This document shows, piece by piece, positions 19,735-30,710 of a DNA stretch of 64,000 bases. The first letter of the stretch is position 1. Each line of letters opens with the position of its first letter. The position numbers and the translations under genes are program-made. A model generated the notes under the pieces. That model was not told the origin of the DNA. It made no database searches and saw only the letters and a list, made by a program, of their open reading frames with translations. Location of the stretch: assembly GCF_900104475.1 (NCBI RefSeq), contig NZ_FNJR01000008.1, forward strand, positions 1-64,000. Reading direction: 5' to 3'. Source of the stretch: Actinopolyspora xinjiangensis (GTDB taxonomy: Bacteria; Actinomycetota; Actinomycetes; Mycobacteriales; Pseudonocardiaceae).

Positions 19735-20222
19735 CGGTTCCCTTCCTTCGCCGCGTCCTCCGGATTGGTGAGCAGCTGCCGGGAAGCGGCCAGCAGGTCA
19801 TCGGAGAAGGCGCGCAACAGCTCGTCGAGCTCGGCGAGCCGCTTGTCGTCCCAGTCGCTGAGCGCCACCTCGCTGAGCCAGCGGGCCTTCTGCCGCTCGC
19901 GCTCCGCCAGTGCCGCGCGCCCCCGCTCGGTGGCCCGCAGCAACGAGACCCTGCGGTCGGAGGGATCGGGCCTGCGCTCGATCAGCCCCTCCTGTTCGAG
20001 GTGTCCGAGCTGCCTGCTCACCACGGAGGCGTCCACGACCCGGTTGTGGGCCAGGTCGGACGCCCTGGACTCGCCGCCGTGCACCAACTCGGAGAGCAGC
20101 CCGGTTCCCGAAGTGGTCAGTTCGTTGTCGTGTTGCGCCCGCTGCATCGCGACCTGCCTGAGCCCCAGCAGCTTGCGGAGCGGTTCCAGCAGCCGCTCGC
20201 AGGATTCGAAGTGCGATCCCAT
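19731..20222 (-). CDS. MarR-family regulator of the exporter operon
   Basis: 163 residues. Winged-helix MarR core (LVHGGESRASDLAHNRVVDA and VVSRQLGHLEQEGLIERRP, residues ~45-95) with the D-x-R-D-R-R-wing version DPSDRRVSLL, flanked by dimerisation helices. Start ATG 20222 has AAAGGAAC seven bases upstream. Its stop overlaps the MFS start (ATGA), so the two are translationally coupled. A 16-bp palindrome lies just upstream, giving a typical autoregulated MarR-MFS operon induced by an exported compound. Confidence 0.92.
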   Translation of the reverse strand: MGSHFESCERLLEPLRKLLGLRQVAMQRAQHDNELTTSGTGLLSELVHGGESRASDLAHNRVVDASVVSRQLGHLEQEGLIERRPDPSDRRVSLLRATERGRAALAERERQKARWLSEVALSDWDDKRLAELDELLRAFSDDLLAASRQLLTNPEDAAKEGNR

Positions 20223-20248
20223 CGCGCGTTCCTTTGGTTGGTACAAGC

Positions 20249-20264
20249 AACTATAAGGATAGTT
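20249..20264. promoter_or_regulatory. Palindromic operator candidate upstream of MarR-MFS-YceI operon
   Basis: AACTAT-AAGG-ATAGTT, perfect 6-bp arms, 27 bp upstream of the MarR start in the only AT-rich part of the region. Spacing and length suit a MarR dimer. Confidence 0.65.
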
Positions 20265-20544
20265 AGTTTCAGCAAGCAACTTCATTTTCGGGGACAGAGA
20301 CCGAGGTCACACCCGAATCGGACGAACCGGACGCCGGGTCCGCCCGTCAGGCGCCGACCGGACGAGCAGCCCCGACGAACCAACACGGGACCACGGGCAC
20401 GCCGCCTCACCCGATCCGCGCCGCTGCGCGCGTCGGACGCGCCACGAGGCGGGAACACCACCGCACCGCGCGCCACCGCGGCCGGGGCTCACCGCAAGGT
20501 CGCCTCCCGCCCGTACCCGGCCCGACAGGAGCGGCACACCCCGG
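20265..20544. other. Intergenic stretch, no gene seen
   Basis: Beyond the MarR promoter there is GC-rich sequence without a credible coding frame, repeat or hairpin. It probably holds the promoter region of the MarR-MFS operon and the 3' untranslated end region next to the second MarR gene. Confidence 0.45.
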
Positions 20545-21039
20545 TCAGTACATCGCGTTGAGCTTGCCCAGCAGCCTCGCGAACTGGTGAAGATCCTCGG
20601 TGGACCACTGCACGAAGTCCTGCCGCAGGTGGCGGGAGCGACGCTGCCGCGCGCGGTCCAACCGGCTCCTGCCGGACTCGGAGAGCTGGATCAACCTCGC
20701 TCTGCCGTCCTCCGGATCGGGGACACGGCGCAGCAGCTCCAACCGTTCCAGGTTCGCCAGCTGCCTGCTGACGGTGGACTTGTCCAGGCCGATGCGTTCG
20801 GCCACCTCGATGGCACGCAACGACCCCGCGTCGGCGACCATGAGCAACAGACCGTAGGAGGCGGGATCGAGCTCGGGGTGGACCTCGGCCGCCACCTCCA
20901 GCGACATCTTGCGGGCACGGCGGAACATCATCGCCAGTTCGCGCTCGACCTCGGCGGCGGCCTTCTCACGCTCGGTTTCGACCGAAGCCCGCTCGTCGGA
21001 CTCCACTCCACCGGATCCGCCCGGAAGTTCTTCGGTCAC
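20545..21039 (-). CDS. MarR-family transcriptional regulator
   Basis: 164 residues from GTG 21039, chosen because GGGAGG lies eight bases upstream and the preceding frame is low-complexity. Winged helix-turn-helix of the MarR type (AIEVAERIGLDKSTVSRQL and ANLERLELLRRVPDPEDGR, residues ~85-125), with an acidic, Glu-rich N-terminal helix (ETEREKAAAEVERELAMMF). Its N-terminal region upstream contains the second copy of the composite repeat. No adjacent target is obvious; the flavin-binding protein upstream is transcribed in the same direction. It may regulate an unlinked gene. Confidence 0.87.
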   Translation of the reverse strand: MTEELPGGSGGVESDERASVETEREKAAAEVERELAMMFRRARKMSLEVAAEVHPELDPASYGLLLMVADAGSLRAIEVAERIGLDKSTVSRQLANLERLELLRRVPDPEDGRARLIQLSESGRSRLDRARQRRSRHLRQDFVQWSTEDLHQFARLLGKLNAMY

Positions 21040-21175
21040 GGCTTCGTCCTCCCAACGCCGACACCCCAAGTTTGACGGTGGCCCACGGCGCCCCGGCAGC
21101 CGGTCCTTCAACCTGAATCGCGCCGGAACACCGCGCGGGGAACCGACATCCGGTGCGGCGACACGGTCCCGGCGA

Positions 21176-21448
21176 CGTCGATTCCCCGCGAAGTCGCCGC
21201 GCAGGTGAGGCGGTCGGGGCCGGGTGGGCATCGACTTCTCGCGAAACCGACGCGCCCTCGGTGCGGTGTCGAGTTCCCGCCACTCACGCAGAACCGACCC
21301 CCGCCCCAGCGGGCCGAACTCCCGCCATCCTCGCGATCGGCCACCGCCGCGGGTTCTCGCGCGGCTCTCGCGAGGACGCCGGAGACGTCGTGCAGTACCA
21401 CCCGATGTCGGGCCTGCCGCGACGAGAGCCGCGCGCGAGGTTCCGCCA
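21176..21448. repeat. Composite structured repeat, copy 2 (includes motif pair C)
   Basis: Same order as copy 1: CGATTTC-motif pair (21176-21199, 21229-21252), C-rich ACTCCCGCCACTC units, then a hairpin. CTCGCG (21356-21361) pairs with CGCGAG (21434-21439), GCTCTCG (21364-21370) with CGAGAGC (21423-21429), and GACGTCG (21384-21390) with CGATGTC (21403-21409, one G.T). The outer helix differs from copy 1 by a T:A to G:C double change. It sits in the 621-bp gap 21040-21660, which has no credible gene. Confidence 0.6.
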
Positions 21449-21660
21449 CCGCCCCGACGGGCAGGACGAGAAGTCGTGGTCTCAGTGCTGTCCTTCACAC
21501 GGCTCGCGCAGCGCGCGTGTCCCCGGTGCGTGAGTCGGACGCATCGCGAGGCGGTGCCGCTCGCCGCGTAGGAGGCTACGCACCAGTCGGCCCAACGCCG
21601 CGAGGGCCGACTCACGTGCCGGTACCCGGCCACGCGCACGAGCGCTGATGTGAACTCTCA

Positions 21661-22503
21661 TCAGTCGTGCTGGGGTTGCGTCCGGTGCCAGGGTCGCGGC
21701 GTCCCCTTGGCCGCGAAGTAGTCACCGCCCTTGCGCTTGACGTCGTCGGTGCCCCACGCCCGGTTCCGCGAGACCGGCGCCATGCGGGGAATGTGCTTGC
21801 GGCAGTGGATGTAGGCCTCCTCGACCTGCACGACCACCCAGCGCTCCGGTTTGCGGCCGCGCTCGAAGTCCGAGCGCAGCCCGGGGTGTATCGCCCTGAG
21901 GTCGGCGTCCTCCAGGATCCTGGCCTTGCCGTTGACGTGGAGCCCGATCAGCGCGTCGACGAAGTCGACCAGCAGGATGCCGACGTGCGGGTTCTCGCTG
22001 ATGTTGCCCAGACTCGCCATGACACCGTTGCCCCGGTACTCGGGATAGGCCACGTGGCGGTCGCCCAGTACCTCGATGAACCCCTCGGGACCGGCGCGGA
22101 GACTGGAGTCGCACTCGCCGTGCCCGTCGGCGGTGGCGATGAAGGCCATGCTCATCGAGCGAACGAACTCCTTCATCCGCTCGTTGAGGTGGTCCAACAC
22201 CTGGTCCTCGTAGAACTTGCGAGCACGGCGTTCGGTGTCGTAGGCGCTCTGCAACAGGTGCTCGCCCGCCGATCCCGGAAGCGCGGAGTGCTCCTCCTCG
22301 GCCGCGAATGGGTCCTCGGGCCGGTGGGGCCCGACGGATTGGTCCGGAATGGACTCCTGCGGGCGCACCGGGCGCAGGGTGGGGCGGGTCGGACCGTCGT
22401 CGTAGCGGCTTCCACCCTCCCGGGAGGACTCGGAACGCGTTCGCCCCGAATCGCGCGGTGACGAATCCGCCAGTTCCAGGTCCAGCAGTTCAGCCGTCGC
22501 CAT
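21661..22503 (-). CDS. Pyridoxamine 5'-phosphate oxidase-like flavin-binding protein
   Basis: 280 residues from ATG 22503; a GTG at 22551 is an alternative start. The first ~90 residues are disordered and Arg/Pro/Ser-rich. Residues ~105-250 match the split-barrel PNPOx-like fold (SMAFIATADGHGECDSSLRA, GFIEVLGDRHVAYPEY, then NPHVGILLVDF and GLHVNGKARIL). Such proteins bind FMN, F420 or heme and reduce or oxidise small substrates. The C-terminal AYIHCRKHIPRM segment is the usual end of the 'PPOX class, MSMEG_5819-like' proteins. It is divergent from flavohemoglobin, so a shared nitrosative or redox-stress role is plausible but inferred. Confidence 0.82.
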   Translation of the reverse strand: MATAELLDLELADSSPRDSGRTRSESSREGGSRYDDGPTRPTLRPVRPQESIPDQSVGPHRPEDPFAAEEEHSALPGSAGEHLLQSAYDTERRARKFYEDQVLDHLNERMKEFVRSMSMAFIATADGHGECDSSLRAGPEGFIEVLGDRHVAYPEYRGNGVMASLGNISENPHVGILLVDFVDALIGLHVNGKARILEDADLRAIHPGLRSDFERGRKPERWVVVQVEEAYIHCRKHIPRMAPVSRNRAWGTDDVKRKGGDYFAAKGTPRPWHRTQPQHD

Positions 22504-22621
22504 GCCACTGGGACGACGGGATTCGAGATGGGGTAACCAGTCCGCGATCACGCGCCTCACCGTGTCACGTCGCGATTGGGATGCAAGATACTGAAAAAGA
22601 TTCAACACGAGCGTGTGAGCT

Positions 22622-22691
22622 GTTGTGACGATGTGTATTAAACAACCACTCGAAGGTGGCATCAAGGGTCACACAACCCCAAAAAGGGGTT
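22622..22691. promoter_or_regulatory. Inverted repeats in flavohemoglobin/PNPOx-like divergent region
   Basis: GTTGT (22622-22626) and ACAAC (22642-22646) frame an AT-rich stretch. Further on, AACCCC-AAAAA-GGGGTT (22675-22691) forms a tight hairpin-like palindrome 85 bp before the flavohemoglobin start. Either may be an operator. I could not match them to the known NsrR or Rex consensus. Confidence 0.4.
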
Positions 22692-22775
22692 AGAGTCTCG
22701 GGCAGTCGGGGGACATGTATCCGGATACCGTGCCGGAACGACACGGCCGCCTATGTGGAGAGAATCGCCCGAACC

Positions 22776-23957
22776 ATGACAGCCAACGCCGCTTTACACC
22801 CCGAACAACCCGGCGGCTCAGCTGATCGCGAGCGCCCGACCGACATCAACAACACGGTTCGGCTGATCAGGGAGAGCTGGGCCGTGGTGGAACCGCACGC
22901 CGAGGAGGTCTCACGGTTCTTCTACGGCATGCTGTTCAGCATCGCCCCCAGCACCCGTGAGCTGTTCCCGGTGAACATGGAGGTGCAGCGGAGCAGGCTG
23001 CTGCGTGCTCTGGTGCACGTGGTGCAGATGGTCGACCGGCCGGAGGAGCTCACCCCGTTCCTGCAGCAACTGGGCAGGGATCACCGCAAGTTCGGCGTGG
23101 TCGCCGAACACTACGAGGCGGTCGGGACGGCACTGATCGCCTCGATCAAGAAGCACGCGGGCACCGCCTGGAACGAGGCCGTGGAGCGGGCGTGGGCGGA
23201 GGCATACACGGTGATGGCCACGACCATGACCGACGCTGCCTCGAAGGACGAGGGCCCGGCCTGGTACAACGGCGAGGTCGTGCACCACGAGCGGTTGAGC
23301 TGGGACATCGCCATGGTGCGCGTCAAGCCCGAGTACCCCGTGCCGTACCAGCCCGGCCAGTACGTCAGCGTCGAGGTGCCGCAGCGCCCCAGGATGTGGC
23401 GTTACCTGTCCCCGGCCAACCCGCCCTCCGAGGACGGCACGATGGAGTTCCACGTGCGTGCCGTGCCGACCGGCTGGGTGAGCCGCGCCATCGTGGGGCA
23501 CGCGCAGCTCGGCGACCAGTGGCGCATGGGAGCCCCGATGGGCAGGCTCGGCGTGGACCGGGAATCGGAACGCGACGTGGTGATGCTCGCGGGCGGCACC
23601 GGACTCGCACCCATGCGGTCGATCATCCAGGACCTGGCACAGTACGGGAACAATCCCGAGGTCCACCTGTTCTACGGGGGACGTACCAGGGACGACCTGT
23701 ACGAGCTGCGGAACCTGCGACAGGTCGCCATGAGCAACCCCTGGCTGAAGGTGATCCCGGTGCTGGACGACGACCCTTCCGCCCCGGGCGCCGAGCACGG
23801 CACACTGGCCGAGGCCGCCGCTCGCTACGGCACCTGGCAGGACCACGACGTGCTGGTGAGCGGTTCACCGGAGATGATCCGAAACACGGTCTCCGGGATG
23901 ATGGTCGCGGGCACTCCGCTGGAGCGGATCCACTACGACCCGTTCACACTGGACTGA
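22776..23957 (+). CDS. Flavohemoglobin (nitric oxide dioxygenase type)
   Basis: 393 residues: globin domain (1-150) with the proximal histidine in GRDHRKFGV (~residue 104), FAD-binding domain (~165-260) with RYLSPANPP in place of the canonical RxYS, and NAD(P)H domain (~265-393) with AGGTGLAPMRS. Flavohemoglobins oxidise NO to nitrate with O2 and NAD(P)H in the cytoplasm, and this domain order is the Hmp type, although the divergent FAD motif resembles the actinobacterial 'globin domain-containing' paralogues. ATG 22776 begins the conserved part; the ribosome-binding site is weak. It is divergent from the PNPOx-like gene. Confidence 0.88.
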   Translation: MTANAALHPEQPGGSADRERPTDINNTVRLIRESWAVVEPHAEEVSRFFYGMLFSIAPSTRELFPVNMEVQRSRLLRALVHVVQMVDRPEELTPFLQQLGRDHRKFGVVAEHYEAVGTALIASIKKHAGTAWNEAVERAWAEAYTVMATTMTDAASKDEGPAWYNGEVVHHERLSWDIAMVRVKPEYPVPYQPGQYVSVEVPQRPRMWRYLSPANPPSEDGTMEFHVRAVPTGWVSRAIVGHAQLGDQWRMGAPMGRLGVDRESERDVVMLAGGTGLAPMRSIIQDLAQYGNNPEVHLFYGGRTRDDLYELRNLRQVAMSNPWLKVIPVLDDDPSAPGAEHGTLAEAAARYGTWQDHDVLVSGSPEMIRNTVSGMMVAGTPLERIHYDPFTLD

Positions 23958-24044
23958 GCTCTCACCGGTCGCCCGGGGGCCGGATCACGGTCTCTCCACC
24001 GCTACCGGCCCCGCCCGTCGCGGCGGAGTCCGGGACGGACATCC

Positions 24045-24692
24045 GTGGCCGTCGGCGGGAAGAACCACGCCGAGGTCCGCTTCGGCGGTGATGCGCTACT
24101 ACCACCGGACACGACATGGCCACACCATGAATCGAGACCGCTCGAACCGCTCGCCGTCCTCGACCTCGCCGCCGTCGCACCGCTGAATCCCGAGCTGCCA
24201 CCGCCCCGGCACGGGGTGTTCAACCTGTTCTACATCGAGAACCTGCTGTCCAGCGACTCGGTGGCGGCGGGCGAATACGAGAGCTGCCGGGTCGTACTCG
24301 CCGACCCGGAAACGGCGGCGCGGAAGCACTCCCCCAGGAGCGTGCAGCGCCATCGTGAACGGGCGCTGTACGGCCGGGAAAGCTTCACGATCCCGGATTT
24401 CGAAGATGTGGTGTACGAGCTGACGGACCTGCCGGATACGACAGCGGAGACTTACGATGTGCTCGGCGAAGCAGAGACCGAACCCCGGCACCGGATCGGT
24501 GGGTGGCCCAACCTGGTTCGAAATCCGGTGCTCGACGACTCCGGAGAGGTTCACTTGCCGGCCCAGCTGGACAGCGAGGAACGGATGAAGTGGCGCTGGG
24601 GCGACTCCGGCAGCCTCCACTTCCTCGCCGAGGGAATGGACCTGAAAGCGGGCGAGTTCGGTCGCGTCCGGCTGGAAACGCAGTGCTGCTGA
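24045..24692 (+). CDS. DUF1963 (YwqG-like) protein
   Basis: 215 residues from GTG 24045. The YwqG/DUF1963 features are visible: RFGGDALLPPDTTWP near the start, PLAVLDLAAV, GVFNLFYIEN, SCRVVLAD, RIGGWPN...NPV, and the C-terminal WGDSGSLHFL strand. Family members are cytosolic proteins of unknown function found across bacteria. The canonical N-terminal helix before KxGG is short here, so the true start could be upstream or the gene slightly truncated. It follows flavohemoglobin by 87 bp and may be cotranscribed. Confidence 0.78.
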   Translation: MAVGGKNHAEVRFGGDALLPPDTTWPHHESRPLEPLAVLDLAAVAPLNPELPPPRHGVFNLFYIENLLSSDSVAAGEYESCRVVLADPETAARKHSPRSVQRHRERALYGRESFTIPDFEDVVYELTDLPDTTAETYDVLGEAETEPRHRIGGWPNLVRNPVLDDSGEVHLPAQLDSEERMKWRWGDSGSLHFLAEGMDLKAGEFGRVRLETQCC

Positions 24693-24818
24693 TCGGCTCG
24701 CAACCAAGTGCGAGCCGACAGCGAGCCGAGCACCGCCGGTGTTGATCGAACCCGCCACCGATTCCGGTGACCGTCCCGGAAAGTCGCGGAACCGCCAGTC
24801 GCGGAACCGTCAGCGGCG

Positions 24819-25283
24819 TCAGCGACGGCGCCGCTCGGGCTTCCAGACCACCAGCGCCGTCTCCTGCCGCACGGGCACCAGGTCGCGCCGGTAGGAGGCG
24901 TGCACCCGTGCGGCGGCCTGTTCGGCCGCGGCGTAGGCCGCCGCGACCTCCTCGGTGAGTTCCTTGACCTTGTCGCGCAGTGCGTCGACCTGGTTCTCCA
25001 GCTCGATGATGCGCTTGATGCCCGCGAGGTTCACGCCCTCCTCCTGGGAGAGCCGCTGAACCTCGCGGAGCACCGCGATGTCGCGCGCGGAGTAACGCCT
25101 GCCACCGGCCGGGGTCCGGCCCGGCGAGACGAGACCCAGCCGGTCGTAGCTGCGGAGCGTCTGGGCATGCAGCCCGGACAGCTCCGCGGCGACCGAGATC
25201 ACGAAAACCGGGGTGTCCTCGGAAGCACCCGGTGGGAATCCGGCCATGCCACCGGATTCCGCAGCGGACTCACGCGCGGTCAT
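24819..25283 (-). CDS. hspR: Heat-shock repressor HspR (MerR family)
   Basis: 154 residues. MerR helix-turn-helix and wing ([39 protein letters not shown], residues ~27-80), followed by a coiled-coil dimerisation helix and an Arg-rich tail. HspR represses the dnaK operon and clpB by binding HAIR elements, using DnaK as co-repressor. It is the last gene of dnaK-grpE-dnaJ-hspR and its start overlaps the dnaJ stop by 4 bp. HAIR sites are present upstream of both dnaK and clpB in this window. Confidence 0.95.
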   Translation of the reverse strand: MTARESAAESGGMAGFPPGASEDTPVFVISVAAELSGLHAQTLRSYDRLGLVSPGRTPAGGRRYSARDIAVLREVQRLSQEEGVNLAGIKRIIELENQVDALRDKVKELTEEVAAAYAAAEQAAARVHASYRRDLVPVRQETALVVWKPERRRR

Positions 25284-26476
25284 TCCGCCCTCCGGACCAG
25301 CTCGTTCAGCTCGGCTCTGGGGTCGTGCTGCTCCGTCGCCTCGGCATAGGCACGCAACGCCTCGGCGGCCTTGCCGTCCAACTTGTTCGGAACGGCCACC
25401 TGCAACGTCACCAGCAAGTCCCCGCTGCTGCCGTCCTTCTTGCCGATACCCTTGCCGCGCACCCGGAGAGTGCGACCGCTGTCGGTGCCCGCGGGCACCT
25501 TCACCGATACCTTGCTCTCCAGGGTCGGCACGGTCAACGTAGCGCCCAACGCCAGTTCGGGGAAGGTCACCGGGACGGTGATCGTGAGGTCGTGCCCCGA
25601 CCTGCCGAACACCCGGTGGGGGTTGACGTGCACCACGACGTAGAGGTCGCCCGAGTTGCCGCCGTTGCGGCCGGGTTCGCCCTGGTGCGCCAGCCTGATC
25701 CGTTGGCCGTCGGAGACGCCCTGCGGAATCCGCACGGTCAACGTCCTGGTGCGGGTGCTGACGCCCTCACCCCGGCACTCCTGGCACGGATTGTCGACGA
25801 CCCGGCCACGTCCACGGCAGTCCGGGCAAGGCTCGCTGAACGCGAAGGCCCCCTGGTTCCGCGTGACCGCACCCTGCCCGGCGCAGGTCGAGCACGTCCG
25901 AGGACTGGTTCCCGGACGCGCGCCCGAACCGTGGCAGGTGGAGCACGTGGTGGGGCTCGAGAGCCGCAGCGGAACGGTCGCGCCCTTCACCGCCTCGGTG
26001 AAGTCGATGCGGACCTCGGTCTCCACATCGGACCCCCTGCTCGGCCTGCTGGCCGTACCGGCACCGCCCCTGCGGTTGCCGAACAGCCCGCCGAACAGAT
26101 CGCCGATCCCACCGGCCTGACCGGCGGCACCACCGCCGAACAGGTCACCGATGTCGAAACCGGGACCGCCCGCGCCACCGGGTTGGCCGCCGAAGCCGCC
26201 ACCGAAACCGCCGAAGCCGCCCTGGCCGCCGCCTCCGGCGGCGAACAGCCTGCGCGCCTCGTCGTACTGCTTGCGCTTCTCCGGATCGGAGAGCACGCCG
26301 TAGGCCTCGGAAACGGCCTTGAACTTGTTCTCGGCCTTGGTGTCGCCCGGGTTGGCGTCGGGGTGGTTCTCCCGGGCCAGCTTCCGGTACGCCTTCTTGA
26401 TCTCGTCGGCCGAGGCGTCGGAGGAGACGCCCAGTTCGGCGTAGAAATCCTTGTCGAGCCATTCCCTGGCACTCAC
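25280..26476 (-). CDS. dnaJ: Chaperone DnaJ (DnaJ1, operon copy)
   Basis: 398 residues from GTG 26476, which has AGGAGGG eight bases upstream. Domains: J-domain with HPD ([12 protein letters not shown], ~residues 38-49), long Gly/Phe-rich linker (~75-135), zinc-binding cysteine-rich domain with four CxxCxG-type repeats ([36 protein letters not shown]), and the C-terminal substrate-binding domains. It stimulates DnaK ATPase and delivers clients. Third gene of the operon, 138 bp after grpE. Confidence 0.96.
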   Translation of the reverse strand: MSAREWLDKDFYAELGVSSDASADEIKKAYRKLARENHPDANPGDTKAENKFKAVSEAYGVLSDPEKRKQYDEARRLFAAGGGGQGGFGGFGGGFGGQPGGAGGPGFDIGDLFGGGAAGQAGGIGDLFGGLFGNRRGGAGTASRPSRGSDVETEVRIDFTEAVKGATVPLRLSSPTTCSTCHGSGARPGTSPRTCSTCAGQGAVTRNQGAFAFSEPCPDCRGRGRVVDNPCQECRGEGVSTRTRTLTVRIPQGVSDGQRIRLAHQGEPGRNGGNSGDLYVVVHVNPHRVFGRSGHDLTITVPVTFPELALGATLTVPTLESKVSVKVPAGTDSGRTLRVRGKGIGKKDGSSGDLLVTLQVAVPNKLDGKAAEALRAYAEATEQHDPRAELNELVRRAE

Positions 26477-26614
26477 CGGACGTCCCTCCTTCCGTCCCGA
26501 TCCGTCGACGTGCACCACAACGGCCCACCGGACAGCGGTGACCGGCCCCGTGAGGACGCCGGTGCGAGCCCGTAACGGTTACTGAACACGGCAGTTCCTA
26601 AGCAGTCTCGTGAA

Positions 26615-27363
26615 TCAGCCTTGTTCGGACGTCTCGCCCTGCGACTCCGGCTCGGCACCGTCGCCCGCGGGTTCGTAATCGGTGACTCCGACCATCGCCG
26701 GACGCAGCACCCGATCACCGAAGCGGTAACCGCGCCGCAGCACCGTCGTCACCGTGGGCCCGGAGACCTCGGAGGAGGTCTCGTGCTGGACGGCCTCGTG
26801 CACACTCGGGTCGAACTCCTCGCCCTCCTGGCCGAAGCCCTCCAGACCGGCCTCGGACAGCGCGGACTTGAGCTTGTCCGCGACCGCCTTGAACGGACCG
26901 GTCAGATCGCCGTGCGAATCGGCACGTTCGAGGTCGTCCAGCACCGTGAGCAGGGATTCCGCCACGGACGCCTTCGCGTTGTTGATCACCGACTCCCGGT
27001 CGCGCTCGACGCGCTTGCGGTAGTTGGCGTATTCGGCCTGAACACGCTTCACGTCGGCGGTGAGCTCCTCGACCTGGCGACGCAGCTCGGTCTCCGCGTC
27101 CGAGGCGGGAGCCTCGGCCTCGGCGGCGGTCTCCACGGCCTCCGCCTCGGCGGCGACCTTGGCGAGCTCGTCGTCCAACGACCCGGACATGCTGTCGGTC
27201 ACCTCACCGGCATCCGACTCGCCCCCGTCGCCGGACCGGCGCTCGCCCGTCTCCGGGTCGATCCTGCGCCGGTCCCGCACGACGACGGGCTCCTGCTCGC
27301 CCTCTTCACCCGTGCCGGAGGCCTGCTGCTGCGGCCCCCCGTCCTGTTCTGGCTTGTTCGGAG

Positions 27364-27367
<4 letters not shown>
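26615..27367 (-). CDS. grpE: Nucleotide exchange factor GrpE
   Basis: 250 residues. An acidic disordered N-terminus (~90 residues) is followed by a long coiled coil ([20 protein letters not shown]) and the C-terminal beta-wing domain ending with the family signature around [20 protein letters not shown]. GrpE releases ADP from DnaK. The start overlaps the dnaK stop by 4 bp, indicating translational coupling. Longer than E. coli GrpE because of the acidic N-terminus, as usual in actinobacteria. Confidence 0.96.
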
Positions 27368-29229
<1,862 letters not shown>

Positions 29230-29275
29230 TGAAGTCTCCTCCAGCGTGTTGTTTCTCTGCCTAGGACTGATAACT

Positions 29276-29352
29276 CCTGAGCCCTACTGACTCAAGTAGT
29301 ACCGAAACCGAGTCCGATCCGTCAAACCGACTTTGAGTCCCGGCGACTCAAG
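29276..29352. promoter_or_regulatory. Two HAIR elements in the dnaK promoter
   Basis: HAIR-1 at 29332-29352: TTTGAGT - N7 - ACTCAAG, one arm base from consensus. HAIR-2 at 29276-29296: CCTGAGC - N7 - ACTCAAG, with one perfect and one degenerate arm. Both lie upstream of dnaK on the minus strand; two spaced sites suggest cooperative HspR binding. Confidence 0.85.
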
Positions 29353-29672
29353 GTTTCTGCCTGACCAACGCGTGACCAGCCACGAGTGTTCCGAAACGAC
29401 CCCCGCACGGGGTGTGATTCGTGCCGCTGGGACCTGCTCCCGCGAAGGTTCTCGCCACCGGGCGGGATCGTCGGCCACCGCGCCGACAGCGGACCGGCGC
29501 GCGGCGGACGGATCGGAGACCGCCCGGCGGAATTCCGACCGCCCCGGCCCACCCGGCCCCGGCAGCGACCGACTCCGCACCGAACGGGCCACTTCCGGGG
29601 GATTCCCAGCCAGGGGCACCAACAATCACGCCCCCGCCAACGAGCGGGGGCGTCGCCTGCGTCTCCCTCGGA
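29353..29672. other. Intergenic stretch upstream of dnaK, no gene seen
   Basis: 320 bases between the HAIR region and the DUF4097 stop. Only low-complexity shadow frames are present. A short CCCCCGCC / GGGGGCG inverted repeat (about 29632-29652) may serve as terminator for the DUF4097 gene. Confidence 0.4.
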
Positions 29673-30449
29673 TCAGGAGCTCTCGACCTCTATCGATCCG
29701 CTGCCGGTGGAAAGCCGCAGCGAACGCTCCGCGTCCGAGTCGCGGGGCACCTCGACCTCGGTGGAGCCACTTCCGGTGTCGGCGCGAACGCTGTACTCCT
29801 CGGCCGGGACGGTGAGCTCGATACCGCCGGAACCGCTGTCGGCGCGCACGGCGCGGGGATCGGACAGCTCCAGGGAGATCCGACCCGAACTGGTGCGGGT
29901 CGTCACCTCCCCGGCGCGGATCGCCTCGCCCTCGATCCCACCGCTGCCGGTCTCCACGTCCACGGGGCCACCGATTCCGGCCAGCTCGATGCTCCCGGAA
30001 CCGGTGCGGGCCCTGACCGCTCCGTCGATGTCGCGCAGCTCCAGTCCACCCGAGTCCACCCGGACGTCGGTCGAGGACATGCCGGTGACGTCCAGCGAAC
30101 CGGCCCCGAGCTCTCCGGTGACCGGAACCCGCCGGGGCAGGGTGACCTCGTAGTCCACCTCGCAGTTCCAGCCGCAGTCGGTGTCGAGCACGAGCGCGCC
30201 GTCATCGATCCGGTAGGAGGTCTCCTGGCTCCGCCCCCAGCCGCTCCACCAGCCGTCGCGCTCCTCGCGGACCCGCGGTTGGGCACCGGCCCGGTAGCTG
30301 ATGTCCACGCTGCCACTGCCCGAACGCAGCTCCACGGCGGAAACCCCCGAGGGCGAGCCGTTCCGGACGTCCGAGGGCCCTCCCCACGCGAGCACCGCAC
30401 CACCCAGCAGAACGAGTACGGCCCCACCGACCGCGAGCCCAGTGCGCAT
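29673..30449 (-). CDS. DUF4097 beta-strand-repeat protein, membrane-anchored
   Basis: 258 residues from ATG 30449, chosen because GGGAG is eight bases upstream (two in-frame starts lie closer to it). An N-terminal hydrophobic helix (GLAVGGAVLVLLGGAVLAWG) is followed by repeating short beta strands with GSGS/GSGG turns (RSGSGSVDI, SGGLELRDI, TGSGSIELA, TGSGGIEGE, DSGSGGIEL, TGSGSIEVE), the DUF4097/DUF2807 right-handed beta-helix pattern. Probably extracytoplasmic and anchored. Function is unknown in this family; some members sit with anti-sigma or PspC-like regulators, which are not present here. Confidence 0.85.
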   Translation of the reverse strand: MRTGLAVGGAVLVLLGGAVLAWGGPSDVRNGSPSGVSAVELRSGSGSVDISYRAGAQPRVREERDGWWSGWGRSQETSYRIDDGALVLDTDCGWNCEVDYEVTLPRRVPVTGELGAGSLDVTGMSSTDVRVDSGGLELRDIDGAVRARTGSGSIELAGIGGPVDVETGSGGIEGEAIRAGEVTTRTSSGRISLELSDPRAVRADSGSGGIELTVPAEEYSVRADTGSGSTEVEVPRDSDAERSLRLSTGSGSIEVESS

Positions 30450-30710
30450 CGTCATCACTCCCGGTTCCAGCGGATTCCTCGGTCACCCGGCACGGTCAAG
30501 CTACCGCCGGCGGAGCCGGGGCGGCATCGGTGAATCCCCCGGAACCGTCCCGGATCCCCCGAAAGCGCGGCTCCGGGAGCCGGCCCCGGAGCCGCCGAGC
30601 GCACGGAGATCCGGGGCACTCCCTCCTTCGACACGGGGAGCGCCGGAAGGCCGGGGGCCGGAACCATTAGAATCGTTCCAGGAGGCCATACGCCGTATTG
30701 AGGATGCCTG